A DNA stretch of 64,000 nt from Pseudomonas sp. G2-4 (GCF_030064125.1 NZ_CP125957.1:3472001-3536000); one strand, 5' to 3'; shown: positions 27,457 to 36,995, counted from the stretch's first letter. The notes: generated by a model from the letters alone, not told the origin. Translations and numbers: made by a program.

Positions 27457-30400
27457 ATGACCACAGAGACTACGCCACTCTTATTTCCCGAAGTATTGGC
27501 CGCCAAGCGCCTGGACGAGTTGACCGTACCCCATCAGCTGACGCAGGCCGACCTCGACTGGCTGCATCACACTTCCTTGCCCAGCCACACCCTGCGCGCC
27601 GCACAGACGCCGGCGATGTACGCCGAAACGATCCTCCTGCAAGCCGAGGGCAAGACCCCGATCCCGCTGGCCGGCTGCTTTACCCTCAGCGCCTTGCCAA
27701 AAGCCGCCGCGTCAGACCCCAAACCCGCGTTCCTCTACACGCCCCTGGGTGGCCTCACAAAACTCGACAGCCCAGCCTCCCTCGACAAGCAGATTGAGGC
27801 CATGCTGAACACCCCGACAGCGCGTGACGACCTGTTTCGACTCCTGTCGATCTCCCAGCGTGCCGAGCTGAACAGCACAAGCGCCCTCACAAAGACCCGG
27901 CAGACCATCACCGGTGATGTCTTCAAAACCCAGGTCGAGTCCATTGAACACGCGCAAAACCTCAATGCTGTGGCCATGGTGGATGAATTGATCAAATTGC
28001 CCTCGCTGACCTCGATGCTCGACGAGGCATTGAACGAGGTGCTCTCGAACTTTGATCATAAGCAGGCGCGCGTGACATTCAGCACCGGTGTCAGCATGGG
28101 CGATCCGAAGGCAAACCAGGTGACCAGGAACCTGTCGCTGGCCGATGCGGTGCTGGTCTACTTCCACAATCAAGGCCGGCCCTCTGGGCATGACGTCGAT
28201 TTCATTCACCCTGGGATAAACGCATCACCCCAGAATACCCGCCAGTGGGAAAGCATCTTGAGGGGCACCGCCAGAAACCTGATTCCCAAGCTCAGCCGAT
28301 GCCTCGGCAGCTATTGGGACGCCACGGGGCCCTTCCATATTTCTCGCCGAAAGCTTCTTTCCCTGGTCATTGAGGATTCACTGCGGGCAACCATTCTGAT
28401 CCAACGGGAAAAAAGGCAACTGAGCGAAACGCAAAGCCGGGAACTGCTGCGACTGTTCAGGCCGTCTCGAGTGGACGAACCGCTGCTGTTCATCGAAACG
28501 GTTCGTCTCTGGGAATATGAACCGCTATACGTAGAACTCGCCGGCGCCTTGATGATCAGCGGCAAGAACCACTACCTCTATACCCCCAGTCACGGCCTGC
28601 AGAAGGTGGACAATTACCTGGGTTTCAAGGATGCGCTGCTCGATAACCCACCCAGCGCCGCTCGCAAAGAAGCGCTCTATAGCCTTCTGAGCCTGGAGGA
28701 ACGCAACCGCTTCCTACGCCTGGAGGAGCCACGAATGTCGGGGAAACCGGTGAGTTGGCCCGTCTCCGATTCATTGGCTGACCCCATCATCGACAAGCAA
28801 CTGAGCAACTTGCATTACGCACTGGAAATGTCCCGCCAGGGCGAGGTGAACATCCACGCCCTCGTCGACAAGGCACTGGACATACGCGCCTTGATCAACC
28901 GAAGCCTGTTGAATCAGAAAACCAACGGACACTGGGGCACGCAACCGGCATTTTACGGAAATCTGCGACCGTCCAACTTCCTGGCCGATACGCTGGAGAG
29001 AAAGGTCAAGAGCTATGCCAGTGTCGAAGACGCCTTCAATAGCGAGTTCATGCAGCTGCCACTGTCCAACGAAGTTTCGCTGCGTAACGAACTGAGGGGC
29101 CTGCTGCTCAAACTGGCCAATGTTTTTTCCCTCGGGATACGGGCGGAGGCCGAGCTCAGAGAGCTCAATGAAACCTTGCCGCCCGCCGCCCGCGATCTCA
29201 TCAGCAGCGTTTTTGCCCACAACCCCGCCTATCCGGACCGCCAGCAACGCATGGGGGTCAAAGGCTTTCGCCCCGATGTCTATGCGTTGAAGCTGACCGG
29301 TACCGCAGACGGTAAAACCGTCTCCCTGCCCCTGGCCAATTGTTTTCTGCTGACCGAGCGCGGCGGGTTGGATACGCCCTATTCGGGCCTGGGAATCCTC
29401 TGGACGCCCGCCGCTGGCCTGCAGGTTTTCGGTTCCGTCGAGCTGGCCATGCAGCACCTGAACCGACATCTGCTCGACTCCCGCAAGCGCTTTGAACTGC
29501 TCGCCAACCTCACGCCCACTCAGCGCAAGCCCCACAGGCGTTATCAACTCGAGGCGTTCGAGCTGATCGAAGACAACGTGCTGCTTAACCGGATGCACTC
29601 GTTCCTCAAACACTTCGAGGCCGAGCACGGGTATTTGCGCACATTGAAAGCCGGGGACTGGCAACTGACCGGGGCGGCCTTGGTAAAAAGCCTTGAAGCG
29701 CTGCGCCAGGAAGGCGCGCCTACCAACCTGACACGCGCCGCACGGATCGCCCAGGCCATCCGATGGCAACAGAAACTGCCGGCCTGGCTTGGCACGGCCG
29801 CCCTTGAAGATCAACGTCTGCATATTGATCTGCTTGAGCAATATAAAAACAGCGTCAGCGATGGCAAGGATTACCTGGACGGTATCGAACCCCTGCGTGC
29901 CTACGTGAGTAAAAAACTGAAGGCGCTGTTGACCACGCGCTTCGCCGCGAAAAACCTCGACCCCGAGACGATCCAGATCACACCGAACCTCGCATTGGCC
30001 GGCCCCGCCAGCACATTGACCGATTTTGCCCTGAATCATGTCAACGTCATGCAAACGACCGGTTTCAAGGTGTCCTCGACTACCCGGCAAACGCTGCCGG
30101 ACAGCTTGAACGAGGCGGCTGTCCGAAAAATGTTGCTGTCCCTGGATATTGCGACCACCTATCAAGAGAACCTGAAGGACCACCTGTCCGGCACCAGCGC
30201 CGAGGGCCAGCAAAGACAGCAGCGTTTTCGCCGACAACTGCCCTGGCAACTGTTGCAGCACGCCCATGCACGGCATCTGCAGCAGCATCTTTCGCCGACG
30301 GGGTTTGACTTGATTCGCCAGGTGCTGGACATGCCGGATGCCATCGCTCGCCAAGCGGTGGAAGGCGCTAGCGCGTTGATTCGGCCACTGGAGCTGATCA

Positions 30401-32295
30401 AGACCGGGGGCACGACTGCGATCAAGGCACTGGGGCTTTACCTGATCGGATCAAGCGCCGATGCCAAGGCCCCCCATGTTTTGTACGCGCCCTACCATGC
30501 TGGCCATTCCTTTGCCGAATTCAAGGATGAAGCGAGTGTTATGGCAGCATTCAATACGCCGGGAGCCCTTCAGGACTTGCTGATTCGCCGACTTCCCGAG
30601 AATCAGCGGGCCACCTTCAAAAATCTGTTCGCCTCCACAGCCGGGTCTCTGTCGGAGATCACCCTGGCCTCGAATCCGATCAGGACCAATCTGCTCGATA
30701 CGTTGTTCAACGACAACACAACGTTGTTGTCGAACATGCTTGCCACGCAAACCGACAAAAAAAACCCGTTCGACTGGGAAGCGGTCCTGCATCTGTTCAG
30801 CGCCGGGGTCAAGCTGGTGGGCAGGCAGCTGCCAGGCAAGCTGACTTTTATCGAGACGCTCTGGGAAAGCTATCAGGACTTCAAGGCCTCTGCCGAATCC
30901 CTGCAACAGCATGATTGGAAAGCAGGCCTGCACGATTTCATCGCCGGCGCCGCGGAAATGATCTCACTGGGGCAACTGAACCCCGACGATACATTCGGCC
31001 TGCTGGCGCCGGTCGGGCCAGGCTCGCACAACACCCCGACCGCCGCTCCGACCCATTGGAAAAACACTGCCTCCACCGCTCCGACGCGCACTAACCTGCA
31101 AGTCTTCGAAGCCACCGGGGTCAGCCTTCACGACCTGCAGAAAAACCCAATCGACGGAACCTATAAGTCAATAGAATCCGGCAAGCTCTACGTCCACGTT
31201 GCCGGTAAAGTCTTTCAGGTGGTGAAAACCAGCCAGGCCTGGCGCGTTGTCCATGAGGACGCAGAGGGGCCGATACTGCAACGAACGCCTGGCAGCCAGG
31301 ACTGGACGATTGACCCACAGCGCCAGACCATTCGCTATGGCAAGGTCATGTCGACGCTGGCCAATTCATACAGTGACCACAAGGCTTCGCAATCCCTCAA
31401 TATCGAAGCCAAGGGCATGGCGCAAATACGCCGCAAATACCCTCATTGTGCAAATGCAATCGTGCAGGCCCTGGAGGCAGCGCGCTATTACTCTTCCAAT
31501 GCCCTCCATAACCTCGCTCAACTCAAACGACAGGTACCTTCGGGTTCTCGGCTGGATACTTTCCTAAAGGCATTTTTTGGTGTCGACAAGGTCGATGCCA
31601 GTCTGATCAGGAAAATAAACTCTGCCGTTTCACCCATCTGCCAGGCATTGGCTGATCCATCCTGGGAGTTGCTGAACGCGAACCGCATCGTGATCGGCAA
31701 CCTTAAAGAGGCCAACGATACAGCGACAGCCTTTGTGCTTGAACCTGACACAGCGGGAAGAATTTATCTCACGCAGTTTTTCTTCGACGTGGGCCTGGAT
31801 CATTACAAGGACCTCGTCCCGGACTCCTTCAACGTCGATGCCCATGCCCAGGCAGCGACCCTGATCCACGAAATTTCCCATCAGCTTTTCGATACGTACG
31901 ATATCGTCTATCTGGAAGCGACCCTGCCCTTCCTGGACCTGATTTCGACAGCCACTCATGTCGGACAAATGAAATATGACCATCAAAAAAAACAGCAATC
32001 CAATGGCCTTTCCTTAACCACATCACGGTCCAGGCTGTTCATGGGATGGGATAGCGAAGCCCACGTGCTCAAGGGCCTGGAGCATCTTCCCGGGCTTAAG
32101 GCCACCGCCAGGGAAATCCTGAAAGTGACCGGCGCCAAGACCATGGACGAAGCACGTGATGCGTTTCTGGATCCCAATCTGCCGGACAAACGCATCGACG
32201 TCATGCTTCGAAACGCGGACTCCCTGACGCTGCTTATTTGTGAGTTGGGGCGCCAGCTCGACCCGCCATCCTCTTCTCCCACTACCTCGTCTTGA
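27457..32295 (+). CDS. Giant toxin-like protein with internal repeats and C-terminal HExxH metallopeptidase-like domain
   Basis: A 1612-residue protein with no signal peptide or clear membrane segment, resembling large Pseudomonas proteins annotated as dermonecrotic-toxin-domain (DUF6543). Four copies of a unit with core LYTPxxGLxxFxS, then LLxxLxxxxR about 35 residues on, begin near residues 93 (LYTPLGGL), 373 (LYTPSHGL), 648 (LWTPAAGL) and 1009 (LYAPYHAG). Near the C terminus H1471-E1472-I-S-H1475 is a zinc-peptidase HExxH motif, followed 18-60 residues on by Glu and Asp candidates for a third ligand. Some stretches of the last kilobase look more AT-rich than neighbours. It is monocistronic. 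Effector or insecticidal activity is inference. Confidence 0.72.
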   Translation: MTTETTPLLFPEVLAAKRLDELTVPHQLTQADLDWLHHTSLPSHTLRAAQTPAMYAETILLQAEGKTPIPLAGCFTLSALPKAAASDPKPAFLYTPLGGLTKLDSPASLDKQIEAMLNTPTARDDLFRLLSISQRAELNSTSALTKTRQTITGDVFKTQVESIEHAQNLNAVAMVDELIKLPSLTSMLDEALNEVLSNFDHKQARVTFSTGVSMGDPKANQVTRNLSLADAVLVYFHNQGRPSGHDVDFIHPGINASPQNTRQWESILRGTARNLIPKLSRCLGSYWDATGPFHISRRKLLSLVIEDSLRATILIQREKRQLSETQSRELLRLFRPSRVDEPLLFIETVRLWEYEPLYVELAGALMISGKNHYLYTPSHGLQKVDNYLGFKDALLDNPPSAARKEALYSLLSLEERNRFLRLEEPRMSGKPVSWPVSDSLADPIIDKQLSNLHYALEMSRQGEVNIHALVDKALDIRALINRSLLNQKTNGHWGTQPAFYGNLRPSNFLADTLERKVKSYASVEDAFNSEFMQLPLSNEVSLRNELRGLLLKLANVFSLGIRAEAELRELNETLPPAARDLISSVFAHNPAYPDRQQRMGVKGFRPDVYALKLTGTADGKTVSLPLANCFLLTERGGLDTPYSGLGILWTPAAGLQVFGSVELAMQHLNRHLLDSRKRFELLANLTPTQRKPHRRYQLEAFELIEDNVLLNRMHSFLKHFEAEHGYLRTLKAGDWQLTGAALVKSLEALRQEGAPTNLTRAARIAQAIRWQQKLPAWLGTAALEDQRLHIDLLEQYKNSVSDGKDYLDGIEPLRAYVSKKLKALLTTRFAAKNLDPETIQITPNLALAGPASTLTDFALNHVNVMQTTGFKVSSTTRQTLPDSLNEAAVRKMLLSLDIATTYQENLKDHLSGTSAEGQQRQQRFRRQLPWQLLQHAHARHLQQHLSPTGFDLIRQVLDMPDAIARQAVEGASALIRPLELIKTGGTTAIKALGLYLIGSSADAKAPHVLYAPYHAGHSFAEFKDEASVMAAFNTPGALQDLLIRRLPENQRATFKNLFASTAGSLSEITLASNPIRTNLLDTLFNDNTTLLSNMLATQTDKKNPFDWEAVLHLFSAGVKLVGRQLPGKLTFIETLWESYQDFKASAESLQQHDWKAGLHDFIAGAAEMISLGQLNPDDTFGLLAPVGPGSHNTPTAAPTHWKNTASTAPTRTNLQVFEATGVSLHDLQKNPIDGTYKSIESGKLYVHVAGKVFQVVKTSQAWRVVHEDAEGPILQRTPGSQDWTIDPQRQTIRYGKVMSTLANSYSDHKASQSLNIEAKGMAQIRRKYPHCANAIVQALEAARYYSSNALHNLAQLKRQVPSGSRLDTFLKAFFGVDKVDASLIRKINSAVSPICQALADPSWELLNANRIVIGNLKEANDTATAFVLEPDTAGRIYLTQFFFDVGLDHYKDLVPDSFNVDAHAQAATLIHEISHQLFDTYDIVYLEATLPFLDLISTATHVGQMKYDHQKKQQSNGLSLTTSRSRLFMGWDSEAHVLKGLEHLPGLKATAREILKVTGAKTMDEARDAFLDPNLPDKRIDVMLRNADSLTLLICELGRQLDPPSSSPTTSS

Positions 32296-32477
32296 CGACA
32301 CAGGCGCGCGAGTCGTTGATCTTTTTTTCACGACGTTTATGGGACGCTATAGCGACGACAGACCGGTGTTTGAACCTTTGACCGAAAAAAACAGGCTCAT
32401 TTGATATGTAAACGCCATGATGGTTGTTCTCGGCAGGTCATGCCGAAGGTTAGAATGCGGCAAACCAGGAAGAGTCA

Positions 32478-33482
32478 ATGACCGAACCTACACTCTCGGA
32501 AGCTGAATACGACGCCATTACCGATGCAGCCGCCCATTGGTGCATGCGTTTGCATTCGGTTGACTGCACGGAAGCCGAACGGCTGGCGTTCAAGCAATGG
32601 CACGATGCCGATCCGATACACGCCTTCGAATACGAAGCCATGCTGGAAATCTGGGCTGTTGCCGATCATCTGCCCCGGGTAGAAACGGCGACCCCAGCCA
32701 TCCCAGCGTCCCGCCCTCGGTCGCGCTGGAGCCGGTTGGCTGTCGCGGCGGCGGTGCTTGCGCTGGGCTTGCCCCTGGCCGCTTTCACGGGCTGGAACCT
32801 GGGCTGGGTTGCCAATTCGTACCAACACTTTGAAGCCGGCGCGAGCGTGCGTCATGTCACCCTGAGCGACGGCAGCCAGGTAGAGCTCAACCTGGGCAGC
32901 GAGCTGGTCTATGCCAACTACAAAAATGAACGCCGGGTTACGCTGAAAAAGGGCGAGGCGTTTTTCGACGTCAGCCATGACAAACAGCATCCGTTCGTCG
33001 TTCGTGCGGGAAAGGGCCAGGTGCGCGTGACCGGCACGCGCTTCAACGTATGGATGTACCAGGATCAAGTGCGGGTCACGCTGGTAGAGGGCTCGGTCTG
33101 GGTCACCAGCAACCAGGCGCTTGCCAGTAACGGCTCACCCCTTTCGCCGGGCATGCAGGCGAGCTACAAGACCGGCGACTACCAACCGCAGATTCGGCAG
33201 GTCGATCCCGATGACAGCTCGCTGGCGTGGCGCAACGGCAAGCTCGTGCTGGACAACCTTGCCCTGAGCGATGCGCTGCCGTTGATCAACCGCTACCTCG
33301 ACCATCCCGTCATGTTGGCCGACAACAGCACCGGTGCCCTGCGTATCGGTGGTATCTACAACCTCAGCGAAGTGCAGAACCTTGTGCCTTCGCTGTCCAA
33401 AGTCCTGCCGGTTTATCTGACGCGCAACAAGGACGGCAACCCGGTCCTCAACTCTATCGGCCAACAGCCAGCCAATAACTGA
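32478..33482 (+). CDS. FecR-family anti-sigma/signal-transducing membrane protein without adjacent sigma factor
   Basis: A 334-residue single-pass membrane protein. The N-terminal cytoplasmic DUF4880/anti-sigma part (about 10-60, AAHWCMRLHSVDCTEAERLAF) precedes a membrane segment near 88-108. A periplasmic FecR domain (about 125-220, TLSDGSQVELNLGSELVY) and a C-terminal STN-like part (about 250-325) follow. FecR proteins pass a signal from a TonB receptor to an ECF sigma factor. Normally a fecI-type gene lies directly upstream, but here the preceding 180 nt hold none and no TonB receptor follows. The next gene is the convergent pvdQ. Confidence 0.85.
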   Translation: MTEPTLSEAEYDAITDAAAHWCMRLHSVDCTEAERLAFKQWHDADPIHAFEYEAMLEIWAVADHLPRVETATPAIPASRPRSRWSRLAVAAAVLALGLPLAAFTGWNLGWVANSYQHFEAGASVRHVTLSDGSQVELNLGSELVYANYKNERRVTLKKGEAFFDVSHDKQHPFVVRAGKGQVRVTGTRFNVWMYQDQVRVTLVEGSVWVTSNQALASNGSPLSPGMQASYKTGDYQPQIRQVDPDDSSLAWRNGKLVLDNLALSDALPLINRYLDHPVMLADNSTGALRIGGIYNLSEVQNLVPSLSKVLPVYLTRNKDGNPVLNSIGQQPANN

Positions 33483-33514
33483 AAAAGCCGCCACCCTTTC
33501 GGGTCGCGGCTTTC
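33483..33514. terminator. Bidirectional terminator between fecR-like gene and pvdQ
   Basis: AAAGCCGC and GCGGCTTT form a stem around a nested CCCTTTCGGG hairpin. The minus strand, for pvdQ, ends in a T5 run and the plus strand in TTTCG. It lies between two convergent stops. Confidence 0.75.
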
Positions 33515-33531
33515 GTCGATGACGACAACGG

Positions 33532-35880
33532 TTATTGCGTCACCACCCTGCCCGCCTCATCACGCTCACGGATAATCACGGCCTGATAGTTCGGATCGGC
33601 CTTGATCTGCTGTTCGGTGAATGGCAGCACACTCCACTGCTTCTTCGAAAAGGCCTGGGTCTGGTCGGCCGAGTAAGGCGATGCTGGATCGCTGGAGATA
33701 GAAAACGCCAGCAATCCCTGGGCCTGGGGACCTTTGTTGTCAAACGTCACCATTTGCAGATAGCTGGTACCGCTGACCACTTCCTGCTTACCGTTCGCGC
33801 CCGGCACGCTCTGGATCGCGTTATAGATGCCCAGCTCCCCCGGCCCGCCGTGGATGGGCGTTTCGCGACCGCCGCTGCTGGCAACTTGAACGTCTTGCCA
33901 GCGGCTGTCTTTCGTCAATCCGGCCGCCTTCACCGCGTCCACCGAGGCGAGCATGGCTTCGCGCAGCGCCTTTAGCACGGGAGCCCGCTCAATCGCCAGG
34001 CCCCGGGGGGTATGTTGCGGATCCTTTGGATCGAACGCGACACGCCATGAATCCGGCACAGTCTGCAACCGCTGCATGATGTGCTGGAAATGAATGAAAC
34101 CCAGCCCACTGTCCAGGCCGGCGGTGCGATCCCAGGACTTGAGGCGGCTACAGGCCTCGAGCAATGCCGAGGCATCGGGCCCCAGGTCACCGGCACAAAA
34201 ACCGAGCAAGTCTGGCATCACTTGGTCAGCCAGGTAGACCTGGTCGTCCATGACCATGCCCTGCAAATCCTCCACCTTCACCGACCCGCTTTTGGCCAGT
34301 TGGCCCAGTCGATCCAGGGCAAAACGTGAGCGCAAGCCCAGTGGCTGGTCGTGCTGGCTGATCAACGGCGAATAACCGGACAGGGGTTGCGAAGGGTTGA
34401 CCATCCAAGCGGAATCGTTGGAGTTCTGCACATAATCGCGGCGCAACAGTTGCGGAAGCTGGTCGGCGGCGTAGATACCCTTTTGCGCGGCTTTGGCATC
34501 AATGTCCCAGGCGCATTCACTGCGCGAGCCATCCAGCACGATCATCTTCAGCCCGGCCCTGGGGTCGCTGCACCGGGCCAGCTTGACGTTATCGACGTTA
34601 GGCACCACCGACAGGTTCATGTAGAGGCTTTGGCCTTGGTCGTCCACCGCCAAGGTATTGACCCAGGGAATGCCCTGGATCTCATGGACCGCATTCTGCA
34701 AATCCTTGAGCGTGACGGCCTTGTTCATGGCGTACCACTGGGCCAACACCCGATCGTTCTCCAGGTTGGCATCCCGCAGGCTGTAGGCGAAGCGATTGTC
34801 CCAGTCCAACTGACCGGGCCATTGCACGACCGGACCGAACTGCGACCCGTAGACCATGCGAGAAATCGTTTTCACCCGGCCGTCGGGTTGCTTGACCTCC
34901 ACCGTGACCGCCTGCTGGCTCATAGGCACAGACTGGCCATCGAGCAGGTAGCGGGTCGGGTCCTTCGGATCGAGCTGCAGACGGTACAGGGTGAAATGCT
35001 TGGAGGTGTCGACGGTGTGGGTCCAGGCCAGGTGCCGGCTGAAACCGATGTTGATCATCGGCAGGCCGGGCAAGGCCGCGCCCATGACGTCCAGTTTGCC
35101 GGGGATGGTCAAGTGCATTTGATAAAACCGCATGCCCCCCACCCATGGAAAATGCGGGTTCGCCAGTAACATCCCGCGGCCGTTGAACGAACGCTCGCTG
35201 CCGATGGCCAGGGCATTGCTACCGCGCTCCAGGGCGAAACGTTGCTGGCGGGTCGCCGCGACGGCAAAGCTCGACGGTGCAACCCCTGTGAGGGCCGTTG
35301 CCTGGGGCGGCTGCGCTCCGGCCAAGGCTTCGGCGAACTGGCCGACGCCGCCTTCCACCAACAGGCGTCGGGTCAACTTGACCAGGTCCAACGCGGTGAT
35401 CGGCCGCACCCACTCGCTCGCGCATTGCTCGGGCAAGCCTTTGACCTTGCGTTCAGCCAGTACGCGGTTGTAGCCCGCCACGTAGCCTTCGACCAATTGC
35501 TGCACTTCAGGCGTCTGGGCCTGCCAGAAACCGGACACCGCTTGCGGCGTGTTGAGCCAACTGAAGAACAGATCGCTGGCGCGGTTCTCCCGCTGCTCGA
35601 CCGTGACCTGTTCAGGCCCGAAATAACGGGAGCGCTGGCCGTTGACCGTGACGATTTCATTGGCCAGCAGGCAAAGATTATCCTGGGCGTACGCATACCC
35701 GATGCCGTAACCCAACCCGCGCTCATCCTGAGCCCGGATATGGGGCACGCCAAAACGGGTGCGACCGATCTCGGCACTGGCCTGCCCTGCATCGCCTTGA
35801 GCGCTGGCAGCGGGGCTGAGCCCCAGGCTCATCCCCAAAAACACGCCTGCGAGGCCAATCCTCGATAACTGACCGGACAT
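33532..35880 (-). CDS. pvdQ: Acylase PvdQ (pyoverdine maturation, AHL acylase)
   Basis: A 782-residue Ntn-hydrolase of the penicillin-amidase family. A signal peptide ends near ASA (residue 28). The self-cleavage site is ERG-SNALAIG, so Ser221 becomes the N-terminal nucleophile of the beta chain. PvdQ landmarks are FGVPHIRAQDERGLGYGIGY, MRFYQMHLTIPGKLDVMGA, HLAWTHTVDTSKHFTLYRL and RRDYVQNSNDSAW. It removes the fatty-acid tail from the pyoverdine precursor in the periplasm and can degrade long-chain acyl-homoserine lactones. ATG 35880 is preferred over GTG 35892 because AGGAG lies 11 nt upstream. I see no PvdS-type box upstream. Confidence 0.88.
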   Translation of the reverse strand: MSGQLSRIGLAGVFLGMSLGLSPAASAQGDAGQASAEIGRTRFGVPHIRAQDERGLGYGIGYAYAQDNLCLLANEIVTVNGQRSRYFGPEQVTVEQRENRASDLFFSWLNTPQAVSGFWQAQTPEVQQLVEGYVAGYNRVLAERKVKGLPEQCASEWVRPITALDLVKLTRRLLVEGGVGQFAEALAGAQPPQATALTGVAPSSFAVAATRQQRFALERGSNALAIGSERSFNGRGMLLANPHFPWVGGMRFYQMHLTIPGKLDVMGAALPGLPMINIGFSRHLAWTHTVDTSKHFTLYRLQLDPKDPTRYLLDGQSVPMSQQAVTVEVKQPDGRVKTISRMVYGSQFGPVVQWPGQLDWDNRFAYSLRDANLENDRVLAQWYAMNKAVTLKDLQNAVHEIQGIPWVNTLAVDDQGQSLYMNLSVVPNVDNVKLARCSDPRAGLKMIVLDGSRSECAWDIDAKAAQKGIYAADQLPQLLRRDYVQNSNDSAWMVNPSQPLSGYSPLISQHDQPLGLRSRFALDRLGQLAKSGSVKVEDLQGMVMDDQVYLADQVMPDLLGFCAGDLGPDASALLEACSRLKSWDRTAGLDSGLGFIHFQHIMQRLQTVPDSWRVAFDPKDPQHTPRGLAIERAPVLKALREAMLASVDAVKAAGLTKDSRWQDVQVASSGGRETPIHGGPGELGIYNAIQSVPGANGKQEVVSGTSYLQMVTFDNKGPQAQGLLAFSISSDPASPYSADQTQAFSKKQWSVLPFTEQQIKADPNYQAVIIRERDEAGRVVTQ

Positions 35881-36180
35881 TCTTGCGTTCACTCCTGATC
35901 GAAACTTTCAGAACCAGGACGGCTGCCGGTATGACATAAAAGCCACCCATGTGGCCCGCCTGGAAAATCACACGCCGCGTACTGAAACGGGGTGCGCCTT
36001 CCCTAAAAACGAACAGGATGAAAAAAAATTAATGGCTTGTCAGCGGCTTTCCTATGGGAGATTGAACCGCCCAGACATTTTTTTCACCCCAAGGCCCTTA
36101 TGATTGGTCGTCCTCGTTCGTCCTATTACAGGAGAGCATTTTTTCGACCTTTTCTGATCAGGCTGGTAAGGAGTTTTTGC
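35881..36180. other. Divergent intergenic region pvdQ / Fur-like regulator
   Basis: These 300 nt hold the promoters of both genes. The middle is AT-rich (a run of eight A then TTAATG near 36020) and suits a promoter. I find neither the ATTTA expected for an inverted PvdS -35 box nor a convincing 19-bp Fur box. Confidence 0.45.
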
Positions 36181-36561
36181 ATGCATGACACGCAACTGCC
36201 AATGGACGGTAAGTCAAGATCGACCGGCGTCTCGATGAGCGCCACGAACAGCGTGTTCGGCAGCCCAGCGGAACGAGGCGGCAATGAACACATCAGGCGT
36301 TTGCTCAAAAGCTACGGGCTCAGGACCAGTTTGATTCGCCTCAAAGTCATCGACGCATTGCTCAAGGCCGCCGATGAAGACCGCTGCCTGGGTGTGCGGG
36401 GCGTGCACAGTCAATTGCTGGGACTGGACATTCCATTGTCCTTTCTCAGCGTGCGCGAGGTGTTGAAGCGCTTGTGCAGCGAGGGCGTCGTCACCCTCAA
36501 TCCCGACAAGAGCTACTGTCTGCACCCCAGCGCCATGAGCGTGCTCGCGGCGGGTGAATGA
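36181..36561 (+). CDS. Short Fur-like winged-helix protein
   Basis: A 126-residue protein. From about residue 36 it matches the Fur DNA-binding domain: LLKSYGLRTSLIRLKVIDALLKA, then VHSQLLGLDIPLSFLSVREVLKRLCSEGVV, as in Fur's GLKVTLPRLKILEVL and IGLATVYRVLNQFDDAGIV. It lacks the C-terminal metal-binding and dimerisation domain of Fur, and instead has a 35-residue polar N-terminal extension. ATG at 36181 follows AAGGAG with good spacing, so the short length is real. In Pseudomonas such proteins are annotated as Fe2+/Zn2+ uptake regulators. Its place beside pvdQ suggests iron, as inference. Confidence 0.75.
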   Translation: MHDTQLPMDGKSRSTGVSMSATNSVFGSPAERGGNEHIRRLLKSYGLRTSLIRLKVIDALLKAADEDRCLGVRGVHSQLLGLDIPLSFLSVREVLKRLCSEGVVTLNPDKSYCLHPSAMSVLAAGE

Positions 36562-36570
36562 GATCGACGC

Positions 36571-36759
36571 TCAGGACTTGACCTTGCGCCGCATCACGCC
36601 GTTGATCACCACCACGATGACCGCCACGGCAATGGCGATGTATTGAAACAGCTGCTCGCTGATCATGCCGTTGTTCTGCATCCAAGACAGTCCCAGCATG
36701 ATTGCCAGAACAACCAGGACGATCAGGATCGAGTATTTCAAGCGTTGCGATTGAGTCAT
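36571..36759 (-). CDS. Small two-span membrane protein
   Basis: A 62-residue protein with two hydrophobic helices (YSILIVLVVLAIMLGLSWM and YIAIAVAVIVVVINGVM) and a basic tail (RRKVKS). The start is taken as ATG 36759 rather than the TTG two codons upstream. There is no recognisable family. It is convergent with the Fur-like gene (9 nt between stops). Confidence 0.65.
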   Translation of the reverse strand: MTQSQRLKYSILIVLVVLAIMLGLSWMQNNGMISEQLFQYIAIAVAVIVVVINGVMRRKVKS

Positions 36760-36910
36760 TGCCAATTTCCCGAATGTATCCGTTCTGTATCCACATGCTT
36801 GCCTGGCTCATACCTTGTTTTGGGGATGAGAGGCCGCAAATGAGGTCCCATGGTACAGCCCAAGGAGCGTTTTCGCGCAACTGCGGTGTTTAACCTTGAG
36901 GATGTGGCAC

Positions 36911-36937
36911 TAAAGCTCTATCGCGACAGGCCGATAA
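36911..36937 (+). promoter_or_regulatory. FliA (sigma-28) promoter of the chemoreceptor gene
   Basis: TAAAGCTC at 36911-36918, an 11-nt spacer, and GCCGATAA at 36930-36937. This is nearly identical to the sigma-28 consensus TAAAGTTT-N11-GCCGATAA, and lies about 58 nt before the start of the next gene, a chemoreceptor. Confidence 0.85.
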
Positions 36938-36995
36938 AAAACAGGACTTCCCATCGTGCCTGCTGCAAAAGACGCCTCCGTGCAAGGACCTCCAC

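Noticed and set aside
28771..30354. Minus-strand open frame of 527 codons inside the toxin-like gene
   Set aside because: No recognisable domain and no ribosome site; the plus strand keeps one intact 1612-codon frame with internal repeats.
35881..36180. PvdS (iron-starvation sigma) promoter for pvdQ
   Set aside because: TAAAT-N16-CGT was looked for on the minus strand and not found.
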